Assembly (NCBI RefSeq): GCF_018070045.1
Contig: NZ_JAGPYK010000028.1
Coordinates: 1-64,000, forward strand
DNA: 64,000 bases
Source: Micromonospora sp. U21
Lineage (GTDB): Bacteria; Actinomycetota; Actinomycetes; Mycobacteriales; Micromonosporaceae
Direction of reading: 5' to 3'
A model generated the notes under the pieces. That model was given only the letters and a program-made list of their open reading frames with translations. It searched no databases and was not told the origin of the DNA. This document shows positions 8,283 through 15,968 of this stretch, in pieces. Within the stretch, counting starts at the first letter, position 1; each line of letters begins with the position of its first letter. A program made the translations under genes and the position numbers.

Positions 8283-9002
8283 ATGCGCGCCGTACCGAAC
8301 TGGGCCGTCGCCACGGCGGTGGCCGCACCCGTGCTGCTGGTGACCGGATGGACGGTCGCGGGTGCCCGGCAGCCGGACGGCTACGACCCGGTCCGGGACA
8401 CGATCAGCGAGCTGGCCGGGCACGAAGCGACCGACGCCTGGATCATGATCGCCTGTCTGGTGCTGCTCGGCGGCTGCTACCTGGCGATCGCCGCCGTGCT
8501 GCACGCTGCCGGGCTGCCCAGCCGCTTCCTGCTCGCCGTCGGCGGCGTGGCCACCATCGCGCTGGTCGCCTTTCCGCGGCCGACGGTCGGCGGTTCCCTC
8601 AGCCACGGCATCGTGGCGACCGTGGCCGTCCTCGCCCTGGCGCTCTGGCCGGCCGGTTCGGCGCTGTGGCTGCCGCGCGGCCCGGACGCCGCGCATCCGG
8701 CCGCGCCGGAGCCGCCGTGGGCGTTCCGCCGGGCGGTGGGGCTGAGCACCACCGTCGTGCTGCTCGCCCTCTTCGGTTGGTTCGCGTTCGAGGTCACCGG
8801 CGGGTCCCGGACCGGGCTGGCCGAGCGCGTGACGGCGCTGGCCGTCGCGCTCTGGCCGCTGCTGGCGGTCCTCTCCGCCCGTCGGGCGAATCTCGCGTGG
8901 GTGGCCGCTGGCGCCCTGTCCCTCGGTCCGGGTGGTCCGGCGGCAGGTGTCGTAGCCTCGGATCCCCTTCGACCAGCTCAAGGGCCTGATCCGCTCACCT
9001 GA
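8283..9002 (+). CDS. DUF998-family integral membrane protein
   Basis: A 239-aa protein with about six hydrophobic segments. The GYDPVRDTISELAGHEATDAW region after the first helix is the hallmark of DUF998 proteins (D, S-E-L). TAACGT at 8271-8276 is 6 bases before the ATG, implying a leaderless mRNA. The last 25 residues are not hydrophobic. No biochemical role is established for the family. It is divergent from aspS and convergent with the protease. Confidence 0.85.
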   Translation: MRAVPNWAVATAVAAPVLLVTGWTVAGARQPDGYDPVRDTISELAGHEATDAWIMIACLVLLGGCYLAIAAVLHAAGLPSRFLLAVGGVATIALVAFPRPTVGGSLSHGIVATVAVLALALWPAGSALWLPRGPDAAHPAAPEPPWAFRRAVGLSTTVVLLALFGWFAFEVTGGSRTGLAERVTALAVALWPLLAVLSARRANLAWVAAGALSLGPGGPAAGVVASDPLRPAQGPDPLT

Positions 9003-9060
9003 GCCAGCTCCCGGCGCGTTCCGGAGAGTGGTGGCGGCCCACGGTGCCCGAACGCGCGAC

Positions 9061-9090
9061 GCGGGTCGCCGGAGGACTCCGGCGACCCGC
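9061..9090. terminator. Bidirectional hairpin terminator
   Basis: Perfect 13-14 bp GC-rich stem (9061-9074 with 9077-9090) and a minimal loop, between the convergent DUF998 and protease genes. No T-tract, as is usual in high-GC actinobacteria. Confidence 0.8.
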
Positions 9091-9104
9091 GGGCGGTGGA
9101 TCGA

Positions 9105-10151
9105 TCAGAAGACGCTGACGCCGTAGCGGCTCAGGGCCTCGGTGACCGGCTGGAAGTAGGTGGTGCCGCCGGTGCTGCAGTTGCCGCTACCACCGGAGGT
9201 CAGGCCCAGCGCGGTGCCGCCGCTGAACAGCGAGCCGCCGCTGTCGCCCGGCTCGGCGCAGACGTTGGTGCGGATCAGGCCGGAGACCGAGCCCTCGGCG
9301 TAGTTCACCGTGGCGTTGGTCGCGTTCACCGAGCCGGAGCGCAGGCCGGTGGTGCTGCCGGAGCGCTGTACCGACTGGCCGACGGAGGCGTTGCCGGCGC
9401 CGGTGATGTCCCGGTAGCTGCCGTTGTAGAGGTAGACGTTGCCAGGGTGCGACACGCTGCTCGTGTAGCGGACGATGCCGTAGTCGTTGCCCGGGAAGCT
9501 GGTGCCGGCGCGCGAGCCGAGCACGGAGGTCTGACCCGAGTTCGAGTACCAGCTCGACGAGATGTTGGTGCAGTGCCCGGCGGTCAGGAAGTAGTAGGTG
9601 CTGCCGCTGCGCACGTTGAAGCCGAGCGAGCAGCGCCCGCCACCGCCGGCGTAGATGGCCTGGCCACCGGAGATGCGGGTGCTCAGCACACCGGCCTCGG
9701 CCTCGACCCGGACCGCGCCGTTGGCCCGCGCGGCGGCGGCCTTGACCCGCTCCAGCTTGGCACCGGTGACGGTGCTGTCCACGGAGACGACGACCTGGTT
9801 GGTGACCGGGTCGCTCCACCACGCGGTGCCCGGGATCTTGGCGGAGCGCTCCAGGTCCGCGGTGGCCCGGTTGAGCTCGGCGGCGCCACGGGTGACGTAC
9901 CGGACGGTGGCGCCGGCGTTGCTGGCCTTGCGGGCGGCGGCCGCGTCGGTCACGGTGACGACGGACTTGCCGCTGGCGTCGATGTACGAGCCGGCGGAGC
10001 GGTCGCCGAGCTGCGCGGAGAGGGCGGCGGCGGCATCGGGCGAGGCGGCGGGGGCGGCCTGGGCGGGCGCGCCGATGAGCGAGCCGACAACCAGGGTTCC
10101 GGCCACGGCGACAGTTGCCGCAACACGGAGTGAGGACCTCGTGGGTCGCAT
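9105..10151 (-). CDS. Secreted streptogrisin/alpha-lytic-type serine protease (S1 family) with propeptide
   Basis: A 348-aa preproenzyme. Signal peptide about 1-32 (hydrophobic core then AQA|AP). Propeptide about 33-160, with an alpha-lytic-protease prodomain-like region. Mature domain starts near ISGGQAIY. Catalytic triad: His193 in TAGHC, Asp223 in GNDYGI, Ser304 in GDSGGS. Cysteines 174/194 and 298/325 match the two conserved disulfides. The mature part is the size of streptogrisins A-D and there is no C-terminal carbohydrate-binding domain. AGGAGG lies 8 bases before the ATG. Expected to be exported by Sec and self-activated outside the cell. Confidence 0.96.
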   Translation of the reverse strand: MRPTRSSLRVAATVAVAGTLVVGSLIGAPAQAAPAASPDAAAALSAQLGDRSAGSYIDASGKSVVTVTDAAAARKASNAGATVRYVTRGAAELNRATADLERSAKIPGTAWWSDPVTNQVVVSVDSTVTGAKLERVKAAAARANGAVRVEAEAGVLSTRISGGQAIYAGGGGRCSLGFNVRSGSTYYFLTAGHCTNISSSWYSNSGQTSVLGSRAGTSFPGNDYGIVRYTSSVSHPGNVYLYNGSYRDITGAGNASVGQSVQRSGSTTGLRSGSVNATNATVNYAEGSVSGLIRTNVCAEPGDSGGSLFSGGTALGLTSGGSGNCSTGGTTYFQPVTEALSRYGVSVF

Positions 10152-10472
10152 GTAACAAACCTCCTGGGCGGGGGAACGGGTGTCGCCGGGGGTGGCGAAC
10201 CCGAGGGGGCAACCCGGCCGATCTGGGGAAGCCGGCCAAGTGAACTGAAGTATTCACATGCATAAGATCATTCGCAAGACCCTGGTTTCGCCCGGATTCG
10301 CCGATCTTCACCGGCCACCTGGCCGCAACACCCCTGACACGCTGGCGGACGCACACCGTCACACCGGATCACCGCCGGATCCCTTCCGGACACCACCTGC
10401 CGCCGGACGCCCGCGGCGCGGCAACGGGCGGCGGGGCGTGCGGGCGGCGGGGCGTGCGGGCGGTGGGCGGCG
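10152..10472. other. Intergenic region upstream of the protease
   Basis: Contains the protease binding site at 10158-10168 and, at about 10240-10290, the most A/T-rich stretch of this area (TATTCACATGCATAAGATCATTC), which is the likely promoter region; no single -35/-10 pair is convincing. The part near 10380-10470 is very GC-rich 3' flank of the HxlR gene. No gene seen. Confidence 0.5.
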
Positions 10473-10949
10473 TCAGGGGATACGGCGGCGGGCGCCGGGG
10501 CCGGGCCGGGGCACGACGTCGCGGTGCTGGCCCACCTCGTGCCCGTCCGCGCAGCGCAGCGCGACGCGTACCTCCGCGCCGCAGTCCCGGTGACCCACGC
10601 TCAGCGGCGAGCCCTCCGGATCGGCGAGGTGGCGGTCGCCCCACCCGAGCACGGCGACCAGGACCGGCCACAGGTCCAGACCCTTCTCCGTCAGCCGGTA
10701 CTCGTGGCGCAGCCGGCTGCCCGGCTCCCGGTACGGCTCGCGGCGCAGCACGCCCTGCTCCACCAGGGTGGCCAGCCGGTTGGTCAGCACCTGACGCGGG
10801 ATCCCGGTGCGCACCCGCATGTCGTCGAAGCGGCGTACGCCGTTGAACACCTCGCGGAGCACCACGAGGGTCCACCGCTCACCGAGGATCGCCATCGCGC
10901 GGGCGATGGTGCAGTTCTCCACCGACCAGTCCAGTGCCGCGGGTCTCAT
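10473..10949 (-). CDS. HxlR-family winged-helix transcriptional regulator
   Basis: A 158-aa protein. The core ENCTIARAMAILGERWTLVVLREVFNGVRRFDDM followed by IPRQVLTNRLATLVEQGVL and the wing YREPGSRLRHEYRLTEKG is diagnostic of HxlR/MarR-like regulators. Cys13 occupies the position of the redox-active cysteine of family members such as HypR, so thiol/aldehyde sensing is possible. The C-terminus has two further Cys (CGAE..., RCADG). TAGCCT 6 bases before the ATG indicates a leaderless mRNA. Divergent from the thioesterase gene, which it probably regulates along with itself. Confidence 0.9.
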   Translation of the reverse strand: MRPAALDWSVENCTIARAMAILGERWTLVVLREVFNGVRRFDDMRVRTGIPRQVLTNRLATLVEQGVLRREPYREPGSRLRHEYRLTEKGLDLWPVLVAVLGWGDRHLADPEGSPLSVGHRDCGAEVRVALRCADGHEVGQHRDVVPRPGPGARRRIP

Positions 10950-10955
10950 CCGCCC

Positions 10956-11000
10956 AGGCTAGGTCTGATTGACAGACTCAGCAACGTGCTGCGAGGCTGC
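10956..11000. promoter_or_regulatory. Divergent leaderless promoters with a GTCTG-N5-CAGAC operator
   Basis: Minus strand: TAGCCT at 10961-10956, 6 bases before the HxlR ATG. Plus strand: TTGACA at 10969-10974, 18-base spacer, GAGGCT at 10993-10998, 6 bases before ATG 11005. The inverted repeat GTCTG/CAGAC (10963-10967, 10973-10977) overlaps the plus-strand -35 and the upstream edge of the minus-strand -10, so one bound dimer could control both. Confidence 0.6.
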
Positions 11001-11004
11001 GTCC

Positions 11005-11520
11005 ATGACACAGACGCAGGAGCCGACGCGCAGCCGTACCTTCACCTGGTCGGACCCGGCGGCCAACGCGGCGCAGGTCGGTCGGCGCCCCGGCCTCGAC
11101 CTGCTCCGGGCGATGATCGCCGGGGAGCTGGCGGCGCCACCGGTCATGCATCTGATGGACATGGTCCGGATGGAGGCCGACGAGGGTCGGGTCACGGTCG
11201 ATCTGGTCCCGCAGGAGTTCCACTACAACCCGCTGGGCACCGTCCACGGTGGTGTCATCTCCACCCTGCTGGACACCGCCGCCGGCTGCGCGGTGCACAC
11301 CACGTTGCCCGCCGGTGTCGGCTACACCTCGCTGGACCTGAGCGTGAAGTTCCTCCGCCCGGTCACCGTCGCGAGCGGAATCCTGCGCTGCGAGGGCACC
11401 GTGCTCCAGCGTGGCCGCCGCACCGCCCTGGCCGAGGCCCGCCTCACGGACGCCGACTCGCGTCTCATCGCCCACGCCACCAGCACCTGCCTCCTCTTCC
11501 CCCTCGACCCCCCAGCCTGA
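11005..11520 (+). CDS. PaaI-type hotdog-fold acyl-CoA thioesterase
   Basis: A 171-aa protein, start at ATG 11005 from the leaderless promoter; an in-frame ATG at 10969 would lie in the -35 box. The motif NPLGTVHGGVISTLLDTAAGCA is the hotdog active site (Asn, His-Gly-Gly, Asp on the long helix). YTSLDLSVKFLRPV and the strand RRTALAEARL complete the fold. The family hydrolyses aryl- or acyl-CoA esters in the cytoplasm; substrate unknown. Probably under control of the divergent HxlR regulator. Confidence 0.9.
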   Translation: MTQTQEPTRSRTFTWSDPAANAAQVGRRPGLDLLRAMIAGELAAPPVMHLMDMVRMEADEGRVTVDLVPQEFHYNPLGTVHGGVISTLLDTAAGCAVHTTLPAGVGYTSLDLSVKFLRPVTVASGILRCEGTVLQRGRRTALAEARLTDADSRLIAHATSTCLLFPLDPPA

Positions 11521-11530
11521 CCCCGCACAG

Positions 11531-11591
11531 GTTCATCACGAGGTTGACGGGCGATCTGAAGATCAGAGAACCCACCAACCCCATGATCAAC
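11531..11591. repeat. Intergenic imperfect inverted repeat with GATCT-GA-AGATC tip
   Basis: Arms 11531-11551 and 11571-11591 agree at 16 of 21 positions, several mismatches being G-U compatible. Inside them lies a perfect small hairpin GATCTGAAGATC at 11553-11564. It separates convergent genes. The right arm read on the minus strand begins GTTGATCATGGGGTTG, close to the arm of the element at 26460-26534. Confidence 0.65.
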
Positions 11592-11627
11592 GAGGGCGAG
11601 CGTGGGGGTGGCGCAGGTGGGGTGGGT

Positions 11628-12569
11628 TCAGCGCAGCGCCAGGCGGGCGGCGCGGGCGTCGCGCTTCTCCTCGAAGCGGGCGGCGGCACGCTCCAGGGTG
11701 TCGAGCTGGGCGACCAGCTGCTCGCGGGCGGCCTCGCCGTCGGCGTTCAGGCCGGTCACGTTGAACACGTCCCACTGTCGCAGCACCGGCATCAGCACCT
11801 CGTCGCGGTGCTGGCGCAGGTCGTAGATGCCGGCCAGGGCGATCGCCACCGACTTGCGGGCGAAGCCCTCGATGCCGTTGCCCGGCATCTGGAAGTCGGC
11901 CACCACGTCGGCGACCGCCCGCATGGCCTGGCTCGGGGCCAGCTCGAACGCGGCGGCGAGCAGGTTGCGGTAGAAGACCATGTGCAGGTTCTCGTCGGCG
12001 GCCACCCGGGCGAGCAGCGCCTCGCAGGCGGGGTCGCCGGTGGCCTTGCCGGTGTTGCGGTGCGAGATCCGGGTGGCCAGCTCCTGGAACGAGACGTACG
12101 CCAGCGAGTGCAGCACCTCGTCCCCGTGCGCGTTCTCGTAGCCCTCAGACATGTGCGTCATCCGGGCCCGCTCCAGCGCCACCGGGTCGACCGCCCGGGT
12201 GACCGTCAGGTAGTCGCGGATCGCCGTGCCGTGCCGGCCCTCCTCCGCGGTCCACCGGTGCACCCAGGTGCCCCACGCGCCGTCCCGGCCGAACAGGGTG
12301 GCGATCTCGTGGTGGTACGAGGGCAGGTTGTCCTCGGTCAGCAGGTTGACGATCAGCGCCGTGCGGGCCACGTCGGGGATGGTGGAGTCGGTCGGCGACC
12401 ACGCCTCGCCGCCGAGCGGCCCGTCGAAGGTGCGCCCTTCGCTCCACGGCACGTACTCGTGCGGGAACCACTCCTTCGCCAGCGAGAGGTGGCGGTCCAG
12501 GTTGCGCGCGACAACCGGCTCCAACTCGACGAGCAGTGCGGTCTGACTCAGCGTGGTGCTCACGGTCAC
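11628..12569 (-). CDS. Acyl-ACP/acyl-CoA desaturase, soluble diiron (FA_desaturase_2)
   Basis: A 313-aa protein of the stearoyl-ACP desaturase family. Diiron ligands are visible as TEDNLPSYHHEI (about 78-90), EEGRH (109-113), FQELATRISH (161-170) and DENLH (192-196). These soluble enzymes introduce a double bond into acyl chains using ferredoxin and O2; in actinobacteria they resemble DesA1/DesA2. GTG start at 12569 follows GGGAG by 6 bases. A strong operator-like repeat stands just upstream. Neighbours are not lipid genes. Confidence 0.93.
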   Translation of the reverse strand: MTVSTTLSQTALLVELEPVVARNLDRHLSLAKEWFPHEYVPWSEGRTFDGPLGGEAWSPTDSTIPDVARTALIVNLLTEDNLPSYHHEIATLFGRDGAWGTWVHRWTAEEGRHGTAIRDYLTVTRAVDPVALERARMTHMSEGYENAHGDEVLHSLAYVSFQELATRISHRNTGKATGDPACEALLARVAADENLHMVFYRNLLAAAFELAPSQAMRAVADVVADFQMPGNGIEGFARKSVAIALAGIYDLRQHRDEVLMPVLRQWDVFNVTGLNADGEAAREQLVAQLDTLERAAARFEEKRDARAARLALR

Positions 12570-12578
12570 GAGAAACTC

Positions 12579-12609
12579 CCTACGGTGGCGTAACTTACGC
12601 TACCGTAGG
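12579..12609. promoter_or_regulatory. Operator-like inverted repeat upstream of the desaturase
   Basis: 15-base arms 12579-12593 and 12595-12609 (CCTACGGTGGCGTAA / TTACGCTACCGTAGG), 14 of 15 matching, one-base spacer. Position is immediately 5' of the ribosome binding site of the desaturase. The form fits a TetR-family dimer-of-dimers site; no regulator gene is adjacent, so the repressor would act in trans. Confidence 0.65.
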
Positions 12610-12639
12610 TCCCCGCGGCCGTACGCGCCAGTAGAGCGC

Positions 12640-13968
12640 TCAGCCAACCGCCGGTTTCAGGTCCTGCCGGGGCGGCATCCACTCCCCCGCACTGGCCGTG
12701 ACCTGCTCGCCGGAGCGGATGTCCTTCACCTCGTCCGGCGCCTCGTCGGCACCAGGAAACCAGACGTACGGAATGCCGCGCCGCTCGGCGTAGCGGATCT
12801 GCTTGCCGAACTTCGCCGCGCTCGGCGACACCTCGGTCGGCACCCCACGCCCCCGCAGCGCCTCGGCCACCCGGTTGCTGGCCGCGCGCCGCTCCTCGCT
12901 GGTCACCGCGACCAGCACGGCGGTCGGCACCTCGCGGGAGATCGACAGCTCGCCCGCGCCGAAGAGCAGGCCGAGCAGCCGGGTCACGCCGATCGAGATC
13001 CCCACCCCCGGGTACGAGGTGGCGCCGGCACTGGCCAGGTTGTCGTACCGGCCGCCGGAGCAGATCGAGCCGAACCGCTCGTAGCCGCGCAGCTGGGTCT
13101 CGTAGACCGTGCCGGTGTAGTAATCCAGGCCCCGGGCGATGCGCAGGTCCGCCACGCAGAGGCCGGGCGCGTGCTCGGCGGCCGTCTCCACCACCCGGAC
13201 CAGCTCCTCGATGCCCTCGGTCAGCAGCGGGTCGTCGACCCCGAGCGCGCGCACCGCGTCGGCGAACGAGGCGTCCGGAGCGGAGATCTCGGCCAGCGCC
13301 AGGCAGGCCTTGGCCTGTGCCTCGCTCGCCCCGGCGGTCTGCGCCAGCAGCTCGGCCACCTTCGCCGGACCGATCTTGTCGAGCTTGTCCACCGCGCGCA
13401 GCACCGCCTCCGGATCGGTCAGCCCGATGCCCCGGTAGAAGCCCTCGCAGATCTTGCGGTTGTTGACCTGGATCGTCACCGGCGGGATCGGCAGCGCGCG
13501 CAGCGCGTCCCCGATCACCAGCGGCATCTCCGCCTCGTGGTGCGGGGCCAGAGTGTCCCGGTCGACGATGTCGATGTCGGCCTGGACGAACTCCCGGTAG
13601 CGCCCCTCCTGCGGCCGCTCACCCCGCCACACCTTCTGGATCTGGTAGCGGCGGAACGGGAAGGCCAGCTTGCCGGCGTTCTCCAGCACGTACCGGGCGA
13701 ACGGCACGGTCAGGTCGAAGTGCAGGCCGAGCTGGTCGTCGCTGCTCGCGCCCTCGGCATCGGCGTGCAGCCGCCGGATCACGTAGACCTCCTTCGAGGT
13801 CTCGCCCTTGCGCAGCAGCTGGTCCAGCGGCTCCACCGCGCGCGTCTCCAGCGGGGCGAAACCGTACAGCTCGAAGGTGGCCCGGATCCGGTCGAGCACG
13901 AACTGCTCGACCATCCGCTGGCCGGGGGTCCACTCCGGGAAGCCGGAGATGGGCGTGGGCTTGCTCAT
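12640..13968 (-). CDS. hisS: Histidyl-tRNA synthetase
   Basis: Class II synthetase, 442 aa. Motif 1 region around GFPEWTPGQRMVEQFVLDRIRATFELYGF, motif 2 as FRRYQIQKVWRGERPQEGRYREFVQADIDI, HisA motif ARGLDYYTGTVYE, and motif 3 at ISIGVTRLLGLL. A C-terminal anticodon-binding domain starts near residue 330 (VLVAVTSEERRAASNRVAEALR). It has the long form with about 30 extra residues at the end. It charges tRNA-His in the cytoplasm. Downstream and probably co-transcribed with the MBL hydrolase (69-base gap). Confidence 0.96.
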   Translation of the reverse strand: MSKPTPISGFPEWTPGQRMVEQFVLDRIRATFELYGFAPLETRAVEPLDQLLRKGETSKEVYVIRRLHADAEGASSDDQLGLHFDLTVPFARYVLENAGKLAFPFRRYQIQKVWRGERPQEGRYREFVQADIDIVDRDTLAPHHEAEMPLVIGDALRALPIPPVTIQVNNRKICEGFYRGIGLTDPEAVLRAVDKLDKIGPAKVAELLAQTAGASEAQAKACLALAEISAPDASFADAVRALGVDDPLLTEGIEELVRVVETAAEHAPGLCVADLRIARGLDYYTGTVYETQLRGYERFGSICSGGRYDNLASAGATSYPGVGISIGVTRLLGLLFGAGELSISREVPTAVLVAVTSEERRAASNRVAEALRGRGVPTEVSPSAAKFGKQIRYAERRGIPYVWFPGADEAPDEVKDIRSGEQVTASAGEWMPPRQDLKPAVG

Positions 13969-14037
13969 CGGAGTACTCCTTGCGGTCCCGCGTCACGGCG
14001 CGGTGCGGTCGTGGGTCCGCGCGCGGCGCGGACTGTT

Positions 14038-14757
14038 CTAGAGGCCCCGGGTGGGCGCCGTCGGCCGGCCGCCGCCGACCTGCGCCACCTCGATCAGGTA
14101 CGGGTTGCTGGCGCGCTCACGGCCGATGGTGGTGCTGGGGCCGTGGCCGGGCAGCACGACGGTGTCGTCGGCCAGCGGGAGGATCTTGTCGCGCAGGCTG
14201 GTGAGCATCGCCGGCATGCTGCCGCCGGGCAGGTCGGTGCGGCCGATCGAGCCGGCGAAGAGCACGTCGCCGGAGAGGCACAGCTCGTCGGCCTCCCAGC
14301 CCGACCCGGCACCGGGCAGCCGGAACAGCACCGACCCGCCGGTATGGCCCGGGGCATGGTCGACGGCGATCTCCAGACCGGCCAGCGCGAGGGTGGCGCC
14401 GTCGGTCAGCTCCGCCACGTCCTCCGGCTCGGTGTAGCTCAACCGGCCGCCGAAGAGCGAGGTCAGGTCGGTCGAGAGACCCTTGGCGGGGTCGGCCAGC
14501 ATCTCCCGGTCGCCGGGGTGGACGTACGCGGTGATGCCGCGGGCACCGCAGACCGGCGCGACCGAGAAGGTGTGGTCGAGGTGGCCGTGGGTGAGCAGCA
14601 CGGCGGCCGGGTGCAGGCGGTGCTCGGCGAGCAGGGCGTCGAGCTGGTCGAGCACCCCGATGCCGGGGTCGACCACCACGCACTGCTCCCCCGGCGCCGT
14701 GGCCACCACGTAGCAGTTGGTGCCGAAGGCGTCCGCGGGAAAGCCGGCCACGAGCAC
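14038..14757 (-). CDS. Metallo-beta-lactamase-fold hydrolase (glyoxalase II-like)
   Basis: A 239-aa protein. GTG start at 14757 with GGAAGGA 8 bases upstream. LTHGHLDHTFS (HxHxDH at 57-62) binds the two metals, HAPGHTGGSVLF supplies the third His, SGDVLFAGSIGRTD the bridging Asp and VLPGHGPSTTIGRE the last His. FGTNCYVV at the N-terminus is typical of hydroxyacylglutathione-hydrolase-like proteins; actinobacteria use mycothiol, so the thioester may be a mycothiol one. In many actinobacteria this gene lies next to hisS and cyclophilins, as here. Confidence 0.9.
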   Translation of the reverse strand: MLVAGFPADAFGTNCYVVATAPGEQCVVVDPGIGVLDQLDALLAEHRLHPAAVLLTHGHLDHTFSVAPVCGARGITAYVHPGDREMLADPAKGLSTDLTSLFGGRLSYTEPEDVAELTDGATLALAGLEIAVDHAPGHTGGSVLFRLPGAGSGWEADELCLSGDVLFAGSIGRTDLPGGSMPAMLTSLRDKILPLADDTVVLPGHGPSTTIGRERASNPYLIEVAQVGGGRPTAPTRGL

Positions 14758-15023
14758 GGGCGCTGTCCTTCCGTCGAGCTGTCGTCCTGCCCAGCAGCCT
14801 AACCGGCGGGACGAGCGGGTTTGCCGCGTCCGTCCCACCTGCCCCGCCGGGCACAGTGACATCGCCCGATAAGGGCTGCTGGCGGTGGGGTGGACCTCGT
14901 ACACCACATTCCCAGTCGCTAGCCGTACACTCTGGCGGGCGTGTGGCGCGGCACACGTGACGCCCGGACGGGCCGGGACGCCCGGCCGCCGGCGACGACC
15001 AGGTAGAGGAAAGGGGAGCACGG

Positions 15024-15908
15024 GTGGCTTCCAGCAGGGACCGGCAGCGCAAACTGGCGCGGGCCAAGCTCGACCGGCAGTTGGCCCGCCGGGCCGCTAC
15101 CGTGCGGCGCCGTCGGCAGATCCAGGCCGGCGTCGGCGCCTTCCTGGTCCTCGCGGTGATCGTGGCCGGCTCGGCGTGGGCGCTGGGCGCGTTCGACTCC
15201 GACCCGAAGCAGAACACGGCAGCGGAGGACACCTGCCTCTGGACGCCGCAGGACGCGACGGCCAACACCAACCTCAAGGACGTCGGCAAACCGGAGACGA
15301 AGGGCCTGCCCACCGACGGCACCCGGGCGATGACCGTGACCACCAACCAGGGCGCGCCGATCACCGCCGAGCTGAGCCTGACCAACTCCCCGTGTGCCGC
15401 GGCGAGCATCGCCCACCTGGCGAGCCGGTCGTTCTACGACAACACCAAGTGCCACGAGATCACCGCCGACGGCGCCCTGCGCTGCGGCGACCCCAGCGGC
15501 ACCGGCCTCGGTGGGCCCACCTACTCGTTCTACGACGAGGACGTGCCGACCGTGCCGTCGGCGTCGCCGTCGGCCAGTCCGGCGCCCGGCCAGCCGCCCA
15601 CGTACCCGAAGGGGACCGTGGCGATGATCTCCAACCCGCCGGGCAGCAACGGCAGCCAGTTCCTGATCTTCTTCAAGGACTTCACCACCACCGACCCGAA
15701 GTACCCGGTGATCGGCCGGGTGACCGGCGGGCTCGACGTGGTGGAGAAGATCGGTGCCCTGCCGACCGTGGACAATGGGACGGGGGCCAAGGTCAAGCCC
15801 AAGACCGACGTGGTGATCCAGAGCCTCACCGTTGGTGAGCCGGTCACCGCCGCGGCACCGTCGCCGTCGGCCTCCGGAGCCCCGGCCAGCAGCCCGAGCG
15901 CCGGCTGA
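15024..15908 (+). CDS. Membrane-anchored cyclophilin-type PPIase with an altered active site
   Basis: A 294-aa protein, GTG start. Basic N-terminus (1-32), one membrane helix about 34-55, then an extracytoplasmic cyclophilin domain. The expected catalytic Arg in the F-H-R-V region is replaced: residues read NTKCHEIT with Glu145, whereas the downstream paralogue has NTKCHRMV. The substrate-binding segment GSNGSQFLIFFKD is retained. A 20-residue Pro/Ser-rich insertion (about 170-195) and a Ser/Pro/Ala tail are present. It may be a weak or non-catalytic chaperone. It stands 60 bases before its paralogue, an evident tandem duplication. Confidence 0.88.
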   Translation: MASSRDRQRKLARAKLDRQLARRAATVRRRRQIQAGVGAFLVLAVIVAGSAWALGAFDSDPKQNTAAEDTCLWTPQDATANTNLKDVGKPETKGLPTDGTRAMTVTTNQGAPITAELSLTNSPCAAASIAHLASRSFYDNTKCHEITADGALRCGDPSGTGLGGPTYSFYDEDVPTVPSASPSASPAPGQPPTYPKGTVAMISNPPGSNGSQFLIFFKDFTTTDPKYPVIGRVTGGLDVVEKIGALPTVDNGTGAKVKPKTDVVIQSLTVGEPVTAAAPSPSASGAPASSPSAG

Positions 15909-15968
15909 CCGGTGGCCCCCACCCCACCCGAGCGGCACCCAGCAGCAGACAGCCAGGAGGATCCAGGC

